DNA of 9,481 nt, from the NCBI GenBank assembly GCA_017411945.1, contig JAFQPD010000034.1, positions 1-9,481 on the forward strand, written 5' to 3'. This DNA comes from Mailhella sp. (GTDB lineage Bacteria; Desulfobacterota; Desulfovibrionia; Desulfovibrionales; Desulfovibrionaceae). A model generated the notes under the pieces. It saw nothing but the letters and a program-made list of their open reading frames with translations, had not been told where the DNA came from and searched no databases. Position numbers and translations under genes: made by a program. Numbering within the stretch: the first letter of the stretch is position 1; each line of letters opens with the position of its first letter. Below, in pieces: positions 1-5,692 of the stretch.

Positions 1-1
1 G

Positions 2-1390
2 AACGGCCGCGTCATGTGGAAGGAAAGCCTGCTCGACGAAGTGCAGGGCCTTTCCGAACATCCCGTGCCCGTGCTCGGCGACTTCGACCCCAGCTTCCTC
101 GAACTGCCCTCCATCGTGCTCCTCACCAGCATGGAGACGCATCAGAAGAGCTTCGGCCTCGAAGGCGAAGACGGCAAACTCCTGCCTCACTTCCTCACTG
201 TCTCCAACGTGTCTTCCCTCGAACCCGCCCTCGTGAAGAAGGGCTGGGAACGCGTGCTCCGCGCCCGCCTCGAAGACGCCCGCTTCTACTGGAACACTGA
301 CATGAAGGCCTCCTTCGACGTGTGGAAGGAAAAGCTGGACCATGTCATCTTCCTCGGCCCGCTCGGCTCCATGGGCGACAAGTGCCGCCGCCTCGAAGCC
401 CTCTGCCAGTGGCTCGCCGCCCAGCCCGGCATCGCCGGCGGCAAAGTGGCCGCAGAGTCCGCCGCTGTGGCCGGCCGCTGCGCCAAGGCCGACCTCGTCT
501 CCCAGATGGTGGGCGAGTTCGACACCCTGCAGGGCATCATGGGCACCATCTACGGCCACAAGATGGGCCTCGACCCCGTGGCCGCCGACGCTCTTGCCGA
601 ACAGTATCTGCCCGCCGGCCCTGAGACCCCCGTGCCCGCCACGGACCTCGGCGCCATCCTGTCCATGGCCGACAAGGCCGACACTCTCGTGGGCTGCTTC
701 GGCCTCGGCAACATCCCCACCGGCGCCGCCGACCCCTTCGCCCTGCGCCGCTGTGCCCTCGGCATCGCCCGCATCCTCATCGAGAAGGGCTGGCGTCTGC
801 CCGTGGAAGAGCTCTTCGCCAAGGCCCAGGCCCTGTATGCCGAAGACATACGCTGGAAGCTCGAGAAGCCTGAAGCCCTCGCCAAGCTCAACGAATTCTT
901 CGCCGGCCGCGTGAAGAACCTCTTCCTCACCCAGGGCTTCGACACCCTGCTCGTGGAAGCCGTGATGAACGCCGGCTCTTCCGACGTGTGGGCCGCTTCC
1001 CGCCGCCTTGCCGCCCTTGCCGCCGAAGCCGCGAAGCCCGGCTTTGCCGACAACGCCCAGACCTTCAAGCGCGTGGCCAATATCCTGCGCAAGCAGGGTG
1101 CCGGCGCTACCGGCGCCTTCAAGACTGAGCTGCTGGCCGACGAGCCCGAAAAGGCCCTTGCCGCAGCCCTTGCCGACATGGCCGCCAAGTTCGACGCCCT
1201 GTGGGCCGAGGATCGCTTCGACGAGCTGCTCGCCCTCATGGACGGCGTGCGCCCCACTGTGGACGCCTTCTTCGACGGCGTCATGGTCATGGCTGAAGAC
1301 GCCGACCTGCGCGCCAACCGCCTCGACCTCCTGCAGGCCCTGCTCAACAAGATGGGCCGCCTTGCCGACTTCTCTGCTCTGCAGATGTAA
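2..1390 (+). CDS. glyS: Glycyl-tRNA synthetase beta subunit, C-terminal part (5' end outside the window)
   Basis: Beta subunit of the bacterial alpha2beta2 glycyl-tRNA synthetase, which charges tRNA-Gly in the cytoplasm. The reading frame is already open at the first complete codon (position 2), so the ATG at 14 is internal. About 462 residues are present; the family is usually near 690, so roughly the first third is missing. Seen here: the N-terminal stretch with SMETHQKSF and LLPHF, matching the central body of GlyS; the family signature DTLVGCFGLGN followed by PTGAADPFALRR; and a C-terminal all-helical tRNA-binding region containing VRPTVDAFFDGVMVMAED and ending in NRLDLLQALLNKMGRLADFS. 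The catalytic class II core is in the alpha subunit, expected upstream as glyQ. rpsT follows after 136 nt with its own probable promoter. No frameshift or damage is visible. Confidence 0.96.
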   Translation, partial: NGRVMWKESLLDEVQGLSEHPVPVLGDFDPSFLELPSIVLLTSMETHQKSFGLEGEDGKLLPHFLTVSNVSSLEPALVKKGWERVLRARLEDARFYWNTDMKASFDVWKEKLDHVIFLGPLGSMGDKCRRLEALCQWLAAQPGIAGGKVAAESAAVAGRCAKADLVSQMVGEFDTLQGIMGTIYGHKMGLDPVAADALAEQYLPAGPETPVPATDLGAILSMADKADTLVGCFGLGNIPTGAADPFALRRCALGIARILIEKGWRLPVEELFAKAQALYAEDIRWKLEKPEALAKLNEFFAGRVKNLFLTQGFDTLLVEAVMNAGSSDVWAASRRLAALAAEAAKPGFADNAQTFKRVANILRKQGAGATGAFKTELLADEPEKALAAALADMAAKFDALWAEDRFDELLALMDGVRPTVDAFFDGVMVMAEDADLRANRLDLLQALLNKMGRLADFSALQM

Positions 1391-1405
1391 GGCGCAACAC
1401 AGGAC

Positions 1406-1432
1406 TTGACATAAAACGAGAAGGCGTATAAG
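1406..1432 (+). promoter_or_regulatory. Probable sigma70-type promoter for rpsT
   Basis: A perfect -35 hexamer TTGACA (1406-1411) is followed after 15 nt by TATAAG (1427-1432), which matches the -10 consensus at five of six bases. The spacer is short; overlapping hexamers further 3' give 17-18 nt but match poorly. Transcription would start near 1439, giving a leader of about 88 nt before rpsT. It lies immediately after the glyS stop codon, so rpsT can be expressed separately from glyS. Confidence 0.6.
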
Positions 1433-1437
1433 GATAA

Positions 1438-1504
1438 CCGTTCCGGCAATAACGGGCGGTTCTTATGCGCCCGATAATTCTATCGCATCACGCCCCGTGA
1501 GGGG
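1438..1504 (+). promoter_or_regulatory. Structured leader of rpsT
   Basis: The leader between the likely start site and the rpsT ribosome binding site holds several inverted repeats. CCGTT (1438-1442) pairs with AACGG (1451-1455). CGGGCG (1453-1458) pairs with CGCCCG (1468-1473) and overlaps the first stem, so the two exclude each other. CCCC (1493-1496) pairs with GGGG (1501-1504) across a GTGA loop, a GNRA-type tetraloop, 9 nt before the Shine-Dalgarno. Alternative pairing just upstream of a ribosomal protein gene suggests translational autoregulation by S20, which is known in E. coli. That role here is inferred, and no leader family is recognised. Confidence 0.4.
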
Positions 1505-1526
1505 TCATATCTTGGAGGATTCCCCC

Positions 1527-1793
1527 ATGGCCAATCATGCTTCCGCTATCAAGCGCCACAAGCAGAGTGTTAAGCGCAATGCCCGCAACCGTGCCGCCCG
1601 TACCCGCATCAAGAACGTGGTGAAGGCCGTGCGCGCCGCTATCAAGAACAACGACAAGGCCGCCGCCGATGCCGCCCTCGTGACCGCTACTTCCACCCTG
1701 ACCAAGATCGCCGGCAAGGGCGTCATCCACTGGAAGAACGCCGCTCGCAAGGTGTCTCGCCTCGCCAAGGCCGTCAACGGCATCGAAGCCTAA
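1527..1793 (+). CDS. rpsT: 30S ribosomal protein S20
   Basis: Small primary-binding protein of the 30S subunit; it contacts the 5' domain and helix 44 of 16S rRNA. The product has 88 residues, normal for S20. It begins MANHASAIKRHKQS and carries the basic KRNARNRAARTRIKN segment, then the alanine-rich helices and a C-terminal IHWKNAARKVSRLAKAV helix, all typical of the family. The start at 1527 is chosen because GGAGG (1514-1518) lies 8 nt upstream and because S20 proteins begin MAN. An in-frame ATG at 1497 would add ten residues with no family support. It has a likely promoter at 1406 and an intrinsic terminator at 1821, so it appears monocistronic. Confidence 0.98.
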   Translation: MANHASAIKRHKQSVKRNARNRAARTRIKNVVKAVRAAIKNNDKAAADAALVTATSTLTKIAGKGVIHWKNAARKVSRLAKAVNGIEA

Positions 1794-1820
1794 GTTTCGC
1801 GCTTCCTCGTGAAGCTCTGA

Positions 1821-1849
1821 GGGAGAAGGTGTTCCGCCTTCTCCCTTTT
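1821..1849 (+). terminator. Intrinsic terminator after rpsT
   Basis: A perfect 9-bp stem, GGGAGAAGG (1821-1829) with CCTTCTCCC (1837-1845), has a 7-nt loop and is followed directly by TTTT. It begins 28 nt after the rpsT stop codon. Confidence 0.88.
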
Positions 1850-1954
1850 GGCGTTTAAGCCGAACAGCAAATGCGCCGCCGTGGAGAAGCGGCGGAGGGA
1901 TGCTGAGCGGATGTTACAGAAGTTAGAATAGTCTAATAATGAAATGGGCAACAT

Positions 1955-1989
1955 GGCGGCTTTGCTAGGGCAGGGCCGCCTTTTTCTTT
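1955..1989 (+). terminator. Orphan terminator-like hairpin upstream of hmp
   Basis: GGCGGC (1955-1960) pairs with GCCGCC (1975-1980) over a 14-nt loop and runs straight into TTTTTCTTT. It lies 106 nt beyond the rpsT terminator and upstream of the hmp promoter, so it ends no known gene. It could be a second, back-up rpsT terminator or the 3' end of a short non-coding transcript starting somewhere in 1900-1945. Confidence 0.6.
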
Positions 1990-2049
1990 GCTGGAGCAGG
2001 CAGAGGGGGCGGAAAATGAAATGCCTACTCGAAAGCAAGGAAAAAATTC

Positions 2050-2078
2050 TTGACTTAACTAATAACAATAGCTATTAC
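2050..2078 (+). promoter_or_regulatory. Probable hmp promoter with a palindrome over the -10
   Basis: TTGACT (2050-2055, five of six matches to the -35 consensus) and TATTAC (2073-2078, four of six to the -10) are separated by exactly 17 nt. The perfect 10-bp palindrome AATAGCTATT (2067-2076) covers the spacer end and the first bases of the -10, a usual place for a repressor operator. The region is AT-rich against a GC-rich background. No TGTGA-N6-TCACA site, as found at the two other promoters, is present here. Confidence 0.55.
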
Positions 2079-2162
2079 TGATTCAACGACGGACGGACAA
2101 AGCCATCGTCTCCCCGTCGCAGATCCCCCTTCCTTTCCCCTTTCGCTCCCAAGGAGAAGATC

Positions 2163-3371
2163 ATGCTTACGCCGCGCCAGATAGAACTCATCAAAGCCAC
2201 CGTGCCCGTGCTCCGTGAGCATGGCGTGGCTCTGACCACCCACTTCTACAAAAGGATGCTTTCCGGAAACCCCGAGGTGAAGAACCTGTTCAATCAGGCC
2301 CATCAGGCCAAGGGGCATCAGCAGAGGGCTCTTGCCAACGCCGTGCTCGCCTATGCCGAGAATATCGAAGATCCCACGCCGCTCCTCCCCGCCGTGCGCC
2401 ACATTGCCGTGAAGCACTGCACCATCGGCGTGCGCGCCGAACAGTACGGCGTGGTGGGCAAGCATCTGCTGGCTTCCATCCGCGAAGTCCTGGGCGAAGC
2501 CGCCACCGATGAGCTCGTGGACGCCTGGGCCGCTGCCTACGGCCAGCTTGCCGACATCCTCATCGGCGCGGAAAGCGATATCTATAAGGAACAGGCCATG
2601 GCCGAAGGCGGCTGGGCCGGCTGGCGTCCCTTCCGCGTGGTGCGCCGCGAAGAGGCCGGCTCCGACGTGGTGAGCTTCTACCTCGCTCCCTCCGACGGCG
2701 GCCGCCTGCCTGAATTCAAGCCCGGCCAGTTCGTGTCCGTGCGGGCCTTCATCAAGGAGCTCGGCCTTTCCCAGCCTCGCCAGTACACCCTGAGCTCCTG
2801 CGAGGGCGGCTCCATGATCCGCATCTCCGTGAAGCGCGAATGCCCCGAAGGCTCTCCCAGGGGTGCCATGTCCAACCACCTGCACGACAATCTTCAGGAA
2901 GGGGATGTCATCGAAGTTTCCGCCCCTCTCGGCGATTTCGTCCTCAAGGACGGCGACAACGCCGTGGTCCTGTTCTCCGCAGGCATCGGCATCACGCCCA
3001 TGGCTGCCATGCTCGAAGCCCTTGTGCGCAAGGAGAGCAGGAGGCCCGTGCGCTTCATCCATGTGGCGCGCAACAGCCAGAGCTTCCCGCTCATGTCCGA
3101 GATCGAGGCCAATATCTCCCGCCTGCCCGATGCGAGCCTTCAGGTCTTCTACACCAAGCCCCTTGGAGGCGATGCCCTTCGCTGCTGCTGCGTTGGCCGC
3201 CCCTGCGGCGAAAGCCTGAAGAAGCTTTGCATCCCGGCAGATGCGGACGTTTATCTCTGCGGGCCCACGGCCTTCATGGACGAGCAGCGCAAGGCTCTCC
3301 AGGAATGCGGCATCCCTGCCTCGCAGATACATCATGAAGTGTTCGGCACCGGCGAAATGGCTGGCTCGTAA
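2163..3371 (+). CDS. hmp: Flavohaemoglobin, nitric oxide dioxygenase/reductase
   Basis: Cytoplasmic NO detoxification enzyme. With oxygen it converts NO to nitrate using NAD(P)H, FAD and haem; without oxygen the family reduces NO slowly to N2O. The product has 402 residues, close to E. coli Hmp (396). The globin domain (about 1-138) has proximal His85 in IAVKHCT, B10 Tyr29 in HFYKRM, distal Gln53 and Tyr95, at E. coli numbering. The FAD domain (about 150-262) has RQYTLSS at 206-212. The NAD(P)H domain has GIGITPM at 274-280, CGPTAFM at 366-372 and the C-terminal EVFGTGE. A strong AAGGAG (2151-2156) fixes the start. One oddity is a cysteine cluster at 341-348 (CCC and C348) in the reductase domain. 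It stands alone between its own promoter and two hairpins, next to a nitrosative-stress regulator and nrfHA, which fits NO defence. Confidence 0.96.
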   Translation: MLTPRQIELIKATVPVLREHGVALTTHFYKRMLSGNPEVKNLFNQAHQAKGHQQRALANAVLAYAENIEDPTPLLPAVRHIAVKHCTIGVRAEQYGVVGKHLLASIREVLGEAATDELVDAWAAAYGQLADILIGAESDIYKEQAMAEGGWAGWRPFRVVRREEAGSDVVSFYLAPSDGGRLPEFKPGQFVSVRAFIKELGLSQPRQYTLSSCEGGSMIRISVKRECPEGSPRGAMSNHLHDNLQEGDVIEVSAPLGDFVLKDGDNAVVLFSAGIGITPMAAMLEALVRKESRRPVRFIHVARNSQSFPLMSEIEANISRLPDASLQVFYTKPLGGDALRCCCVGRPCGESLKKLCIPADADVYLCGPTAFMDEQRKALQECGIPASQIHHEVFGTGEMAGS

Positions 3372-3400
3372 GCAGGAAGGGGCGCTCAGCCGAACACTTC

Positions 3401-3422
3401 GGCCCCTGCTTCGGCAGGGGCC
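3401..3422 (+). terminator. Strong hairpin after hmp
   Basis: A perfect 9-bp stem, GGCCCCTGC (3401-3409) with GCAGGGGCC (3414-3422), is closed by a TTCG loop, the very stable C(UUCG)G tetraloop. It starts 30 nt after the hmp stop. The following bases are pyrimidine-rich but lack a T-run, so it may end transcription poorly by itself or protect the mRNA 3' end. Confidence 0.6.
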
Positions 3423-3500
3423 CTCCCTTCGAATCAGCGGACTGGCGCAGGGAGTCCTCCCACGAAAGCAACTTGCACTTCCCTCCCACCGTCAGTCAAA

Positions 3501-3542
3501 GCGGCCGCGGGCTTGCCACTCCTCCTGCGGCCGCACATTTTT
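3501..3542 (+). terminator. Second hairpin with T-run between hmp and the regulator gene
   Basis: GCGGCCGC occurs twice (3501-3508 and 3527-3534). With the next three pairs, one of them G-T, it gives an 11-bp stem and an 11-nt loop. TTTTT follows three bases later (3538-3542). This probably completes hmp termination and shields the regulator promoter from read-through. Each GCGGCCGC is itself a palindrome, so other pairings are possible. Confidence 0.6.
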
Positions 3543-3590
3543 AAATCGTCCGGCAGGACACTCTTGCTTTTTTGCCGATCAGTCCATTAG

Positions 3591-3633
3591 TGTGACCAAT
3601 ATCACAGTTTCAAGGCGTGCCATAGGTTATAGA
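3591..3633 (+). promoter_or_regulatory. HcpR/CRP-type operator and promoter of the regulator gene
   Basis: TGTGA-CCAATA-TCACA (3591-3606) is an exact match to the CRP-family core palindrome TGTGA-N6-TCACA. A -10-like TATAGA lies at 3628-3633, and the expected -35 position (about 3605-3610) reads ACAGTT, which is poor. If transcription starts near 3640, the palindrome is centred near -41.5, the class II activator position. The site lies directly upstream of a Crp/Fnr gene, so autoregulation is likely. The start site is estimated, not seen. Confidence 0.8.
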
Positions 3634-3663
3634 AATCCTATCTCTCAGCAGTCGAGGAGAGGC

Positions 3664-4380
3664 ATGAGCCAGGTAGCACGCATCACCGATTTTCAGAGCT
3701 GGACTTCGCAGGTACACAAAGTGCAGGAAAAACTCGCCGCCATATTCCCGGAGCTTACGGAACAGGAATGCACGCGCCTTGCGGCCTCTTCCCGTACTGT
3801 CACCTATGCCAAGAACGAATGGATATTCTCCGAGGGCGAAAGCCTTGGCTTCGCAGACTGGCTTCTTTCCGGCAGCGTGGAACTGCTCAAGGGCTCCATG
3901 GCGGGCAAGAACACCATACTGCATGTAGTGCGCGAAGAGCACTTCCTCGACCACTGCATCTTTTTCGGCAGCGGGCAGGCCTTCGTTTCCGCTCTGGCCC
4001 TGACGAGGTGCGTCGTCCTGCGCATCGATGCCAAGGTGCTCCGCTCCATCCTCATGGGCAACGCCGCCTTTGCCATGCGCCTCATGAAGGCCCTTGCCAT
4101 ACGCCAGCGCATGTTCATCAACAAGATAGCCGTCTCCCAGGGCAAGATCTCCGTGCGCCGCAGGGTAGCCGGCTGGCTTCTGCACAAGGCCCGCGTGGGG
4201 CGCACCAACGTAGTTGATGACGGCATCACCCGCGAAGTGCTCGCCGGCCTGCTCGGCCTTTCCCGCGAAAGCCTTTCCCGCCAGCTCAGCTCCTTTGCCG
4301 AGGACGGCCTCGTGCGCCTTGAGAAAAAAGCCATCATCATTCAGGATGAGAAGGCTCTGCGCCGCTTCCTTGAGGATTGA
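3664..4380 (+). CDS. hcpR: Crp/Fnr-family transcription regulator, probably HcpR
   Basis: Cytoplasmic DNA-binding regulator of 238 residues. The start at 3664 is preceded by GAGGAGAGG; the frame stays open far upstream, but those codons cross the hmp terminators and the promoter. Residues about 25-130 form the cyclic-nucleotide-binding-like beta barrel (IFSEGES, WLLSGSVELLKGS, HFLDHCIFF). A long dimer helix follows (about 135-165), then a winged helix-turn-helix at 188-230 (ITREVLAGLLGLSRESLSRQ). In the recognition helix, Arg201, Glu202 and Arg206 match CRP Arg180, Glu181 and Arg185, which read TGTGA. There is no Fnr-type N-terminal cysteine cluster. In Desulfovibrio, HcpR proteins recognise TTGTGA-type palindromes and control hcp and nitrosative-stress genes; some are reported to sense NO through haem. 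The naming rests on the sites at its own promoter and at nrfHA. Another Crp/Fnr subgroup remains possible. Confidence 0.8.
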   Translation: MSQVARITDFQSWTSQVHKVQEKLAAIFPELTEQECTRLAASSRTVTYAKNEWIFSEGESLGFADWLLSGSVELLKGSMAGKNTILHVVREEHFLDHCIFFGSGQAFVSALALTRCVVLRIDAKVLRSILMGNAAFAMRLMKALAIRQRMFINKIAVSQGKISVRRRVAGWLLHKARVGRTNVVDDGITREVLAGLLGLSRESLSRQLSSFAEDGLVRLEKKAIIIQDEKALRRFLED

Positions 4381-4383
4381 GCC

Positions 4384-4980
4384 ATGTCTGAAAACTTTGC
4401 TCTCGGGTTCCCGGACGCCCTCACGCCGGACCTTGTCCCGTGGGCGCGCATCGTCTATTCCTCGCGCACCGGGAATACGCAGGCCGTGGCGGAACATCTG
4501 GCCGAGAATCTCGACCTGTCTCTGGTGAACGCCCGCGAAGAGCTGGCGGCGCGCATGGACGAGCGCGGCCCCGACGGACGCCTCATGCGCGGCGATGCCG
4601 CCGGAACAGCCGACGAGATACTGCTCCTCGGCTTCTGGGCGTGGCGCGGCGGCCCCAACCCCACCATGCGCGACTTCATGCGCGGCCTGCGCCGCCGCCG
4701 TGTTTTTGTGTTCGGCACTATGGCCGCATGGCCCGATTCCGAACATGCCCGCGCCTGCATCTCCTGTGCGAAGGAACTGCTGGACGAAGGGAGGAACGAA
4801 GCGCTTGGCCACTTCGTATGCCAGGGCCGCCTTGCCCCCTCCGTTCGCAAGCACAGCCATCACCCTCGCACCCCCGAACGCGAGGCTCGCCTCGACGAGG
4901 CCGAGAAGCACCCCGACGCCGCCGACCTCGCCGCCGCCCTCGAAGCCGCCCGCGCCGCGCTGGCGCCGCTCAGGCCGTGA
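4384..4980 (+). CDS. Flavodoxin-like protein linked to the regulator gene
   Basis: Probable FMN-binding electron carrier of 198 residues, cytoplasmic (no signal or membrane segment). After about 20 extra N-terminal residues, ARIVYSSRTGNTQAVAEHL (21-39) forms the first beta strand and the phosphate-binding loop SSRTGNT (26-32). EILLLGFWAWRGGPNP (78-93) and RVFVFGTMAAWPDSEHA (106-122) correspond to later core strands and the loops that cradle the flavin ring. The tail from about 150 is charged and helical (SVRKHSHH, EREARLDEAEKH). The layout resembles the Pfam Flavodoxin_3-type group, whose members are mostly uncharacterised. The ATG is 3 nt after the regulator stop, and the GAGG overlapping the regulator's end serves as ribosome binding site, so the two are co-transcribed and probably coupled. 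A role as redox partner in the nitrosative response is inference. A terminator follows at 5048. Confidence 0.78.
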   Translation: MSENFALGFPDALTPDLVPWARIVYSSRTGNTQAVAEHLAENLDLSLVNAREELAARMDERGPDGRLMRGDAAGTADEILLLGFWAWRGGPNPTMRDFMRGLRRRRVFVFGTMAAWPDSEHARACISCAKELLDEGRNEALGHFVCQGRLAPSVRKHSHHPRTPEREARLDEAEKHPDAADLAAALEAARAALAPLRP

Positions 4981-5047
4981 TGGAGGGAGGATGCTTGGGC
5001 AAGGGGCCTGCGCTCCCATCCCCTTCAAAACCTTTGGCTTCTTTTCT

Positions 5048-5083
5048 GCCGCTCCTGCCTGTGCCGGGGCGGCTTTTCTCTTT
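5048..5083 (+). terminator. Intrinsic terminator after the regulator-flavodoxin operon
   Basis: GCCGCTCC (5048-5055) pairs with GGGGCGGC (5066-5073), an 8-bp stem with one G-T pair and a 10-nt loop, followed by TTTTCTCTTT. It lies 67 nt after the flavodoxin-like stop codon and upstream of the nrfH promoter, separating the two operons. Confidence 0.8.
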
Positions 5084-5152
5084 CTGGAGCTTGTGAATCA
5101 GGTGGCGGATTTCTTTCAGAAAACGGAAAAATCTTGCAAAACATTTCTTATT

Positions 5153-5194
5153 TGTGACTAGAATCACAGTTTGGACGCGAGATTTGGTTATTCT
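5153..5194 (+). promoter_or_regulatory. HcpR/CRP-type operator and nrfHA promoter
   Basis: TGTGA-CTAGAA-TCACA (5153-5168) is a second exact TGTGA-N6-TCACA palindrome, preceded by TT. A -10-like TATTCT lies at 5189-5194; the -35 position (about 5166-5171) reads ACAGTT, again poor. The estimated centre is near -40.5. Compared with the regulator's own promoter, it shares TGTGAC, ATCACAGTTT and the GGTTAT block over the -10, offset by one base. The regulator encoded 1.5 kb upstream is the obvious candidate to bind here. Confidence 0.82.
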
Positions 5195-5233
5195 GCAGTA
5201 AACTATCCGTTCCGGAATCCAAAGGAGGAGACG

Positions 5234-5692
5234 ATGGCAACATCCCCGAAAAGTCCCCTGAAGATGCTGGCTGCAGGAACCGCGCTGGGAGCGGCGCTGG
5301 TGTTCGCTGCGGCGGCCGGAATGCAGTTCACTGATGCGCGGCCTTTCTGTTCCTCGTGCCATGTCATGCACGAGGCCGCCCTCACACACAGCCAGTCGCC
5401 CCATGCCGAGCTGGCCTGCAACGAGTGCCATGCACCGCATAACCTGCTGAGCAAGATACCGTTCAAGGCCAAGGAAGGCATACGCGACTTCATAGGCAAT
5501 GTGCAGGGCAAGGAAGCCCCCCTCGCGGTCAACCTCGAGACCCGCGACGTCGTTCAGGCCAACTGCATGTCCTGCCATAAGGTCACCAATCAGGACGTCA
5601 TGATGGCGAAGCCCTACTGCGTGGACTGCCACCGCGGCATGGCTCATCAGAAGAAAACACCTGTCAGCTTCAGGGAGGCGGCGGATGAATAA
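5234..5692 (+). CDS. nrfH: Cytochrome c nitrite reductase, membrane tetrahaem quinol dehydrogenase subunit
   Basis: NapC/NirT-family subunit that takes electrons from menaquinol and passes them to NrfA on the periplasmic side of the inner membrane. The product has 152 residues. One N-terminal membrane helix (about 10-30, LKMLAAGTALGAALVFAAAA) acts as uncleaved anchor. Four CXXCH haem motifs follow: C39-H43, C62-H66, C111-H115 and C129-H133. The first is CSSCHVM; Met45 fits the unusual methionine ligand known for haem 1 of Desulfovibrio vulgaris NrfH. The start at 5234 has GGAGGAG (5224-5230) close upstream; the frame is open to 5171, but those codons overlap the promoter. The last 8 nt overlap nrfA, so the subunits are translationally coupled. 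Expression is probably driven by the regulator through the site at 5153. Confidence 0.96.
   Translation: MATSPKSPLKMLAAGTALGAALVFAAAAGMQFTDARPFCSSCHVMHEAALTHSQSPHAELACNECHAPHNLLSKIPFKAKEGIRDFIGNVQGKEAPLAVNLETRDVVQANCMSCHKVTNQDVMMAKPYCVDCHRGMAHQKKTPVSFREAADE

Larger units (their letters stand above)
1850..2162 (+). other. Gene-free stretch between rpsT and hmp
   Basis: This 313-base stretch has no credible protein-coding frame. It holds a GC hairpin without a T-run at 1876-1895 (CCGCCG with CGGCGG, 8-nt loop), a terminator-like hairpin at 1955-1989, and the hmp promoter region at 2050-2078. Between the two hairpins, TAGAAT (1924-1929) and TAATAA (1934-1939) resemble -10 elements, but no convincing -35 accompanies them. 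From 2080 to the hmp Shine-Dalgarno the sequence is pyrimidine-rich and unstructured. Confidence 0.6.

Noticed and set aside
2055..3335. Long minus-strand open frame opposite hmp
   Set aside because: hmp is full length with its key residues; the antisense product is repetitive in Gly, Ala and His and has no ribosome binding site of note.
3241..3663. N-terminal extension of the regulator up to an ATG at 3241
   Set aside because: It would run through the hmp 3' end, two hairpins and the operator. The start at 3664 has a good ribosome binding site and gives the normal family length.
3610..5028. Long minus-strand open frame opposite the regulator and flavodoxin genes (about 470 codons)
   Set aside because: It spans two plus-strand genes with clear family motifs plus an operator and has low-complexity Gly/Ala/His-rich composition typical of antisense frames in GC-rich DNA.
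5091..5106. TTGTGA half-site upstream of the nrfH operator
   Set aside because: The second half reads TGGCGG, not TCACA, so it is not a credible second regulator site.
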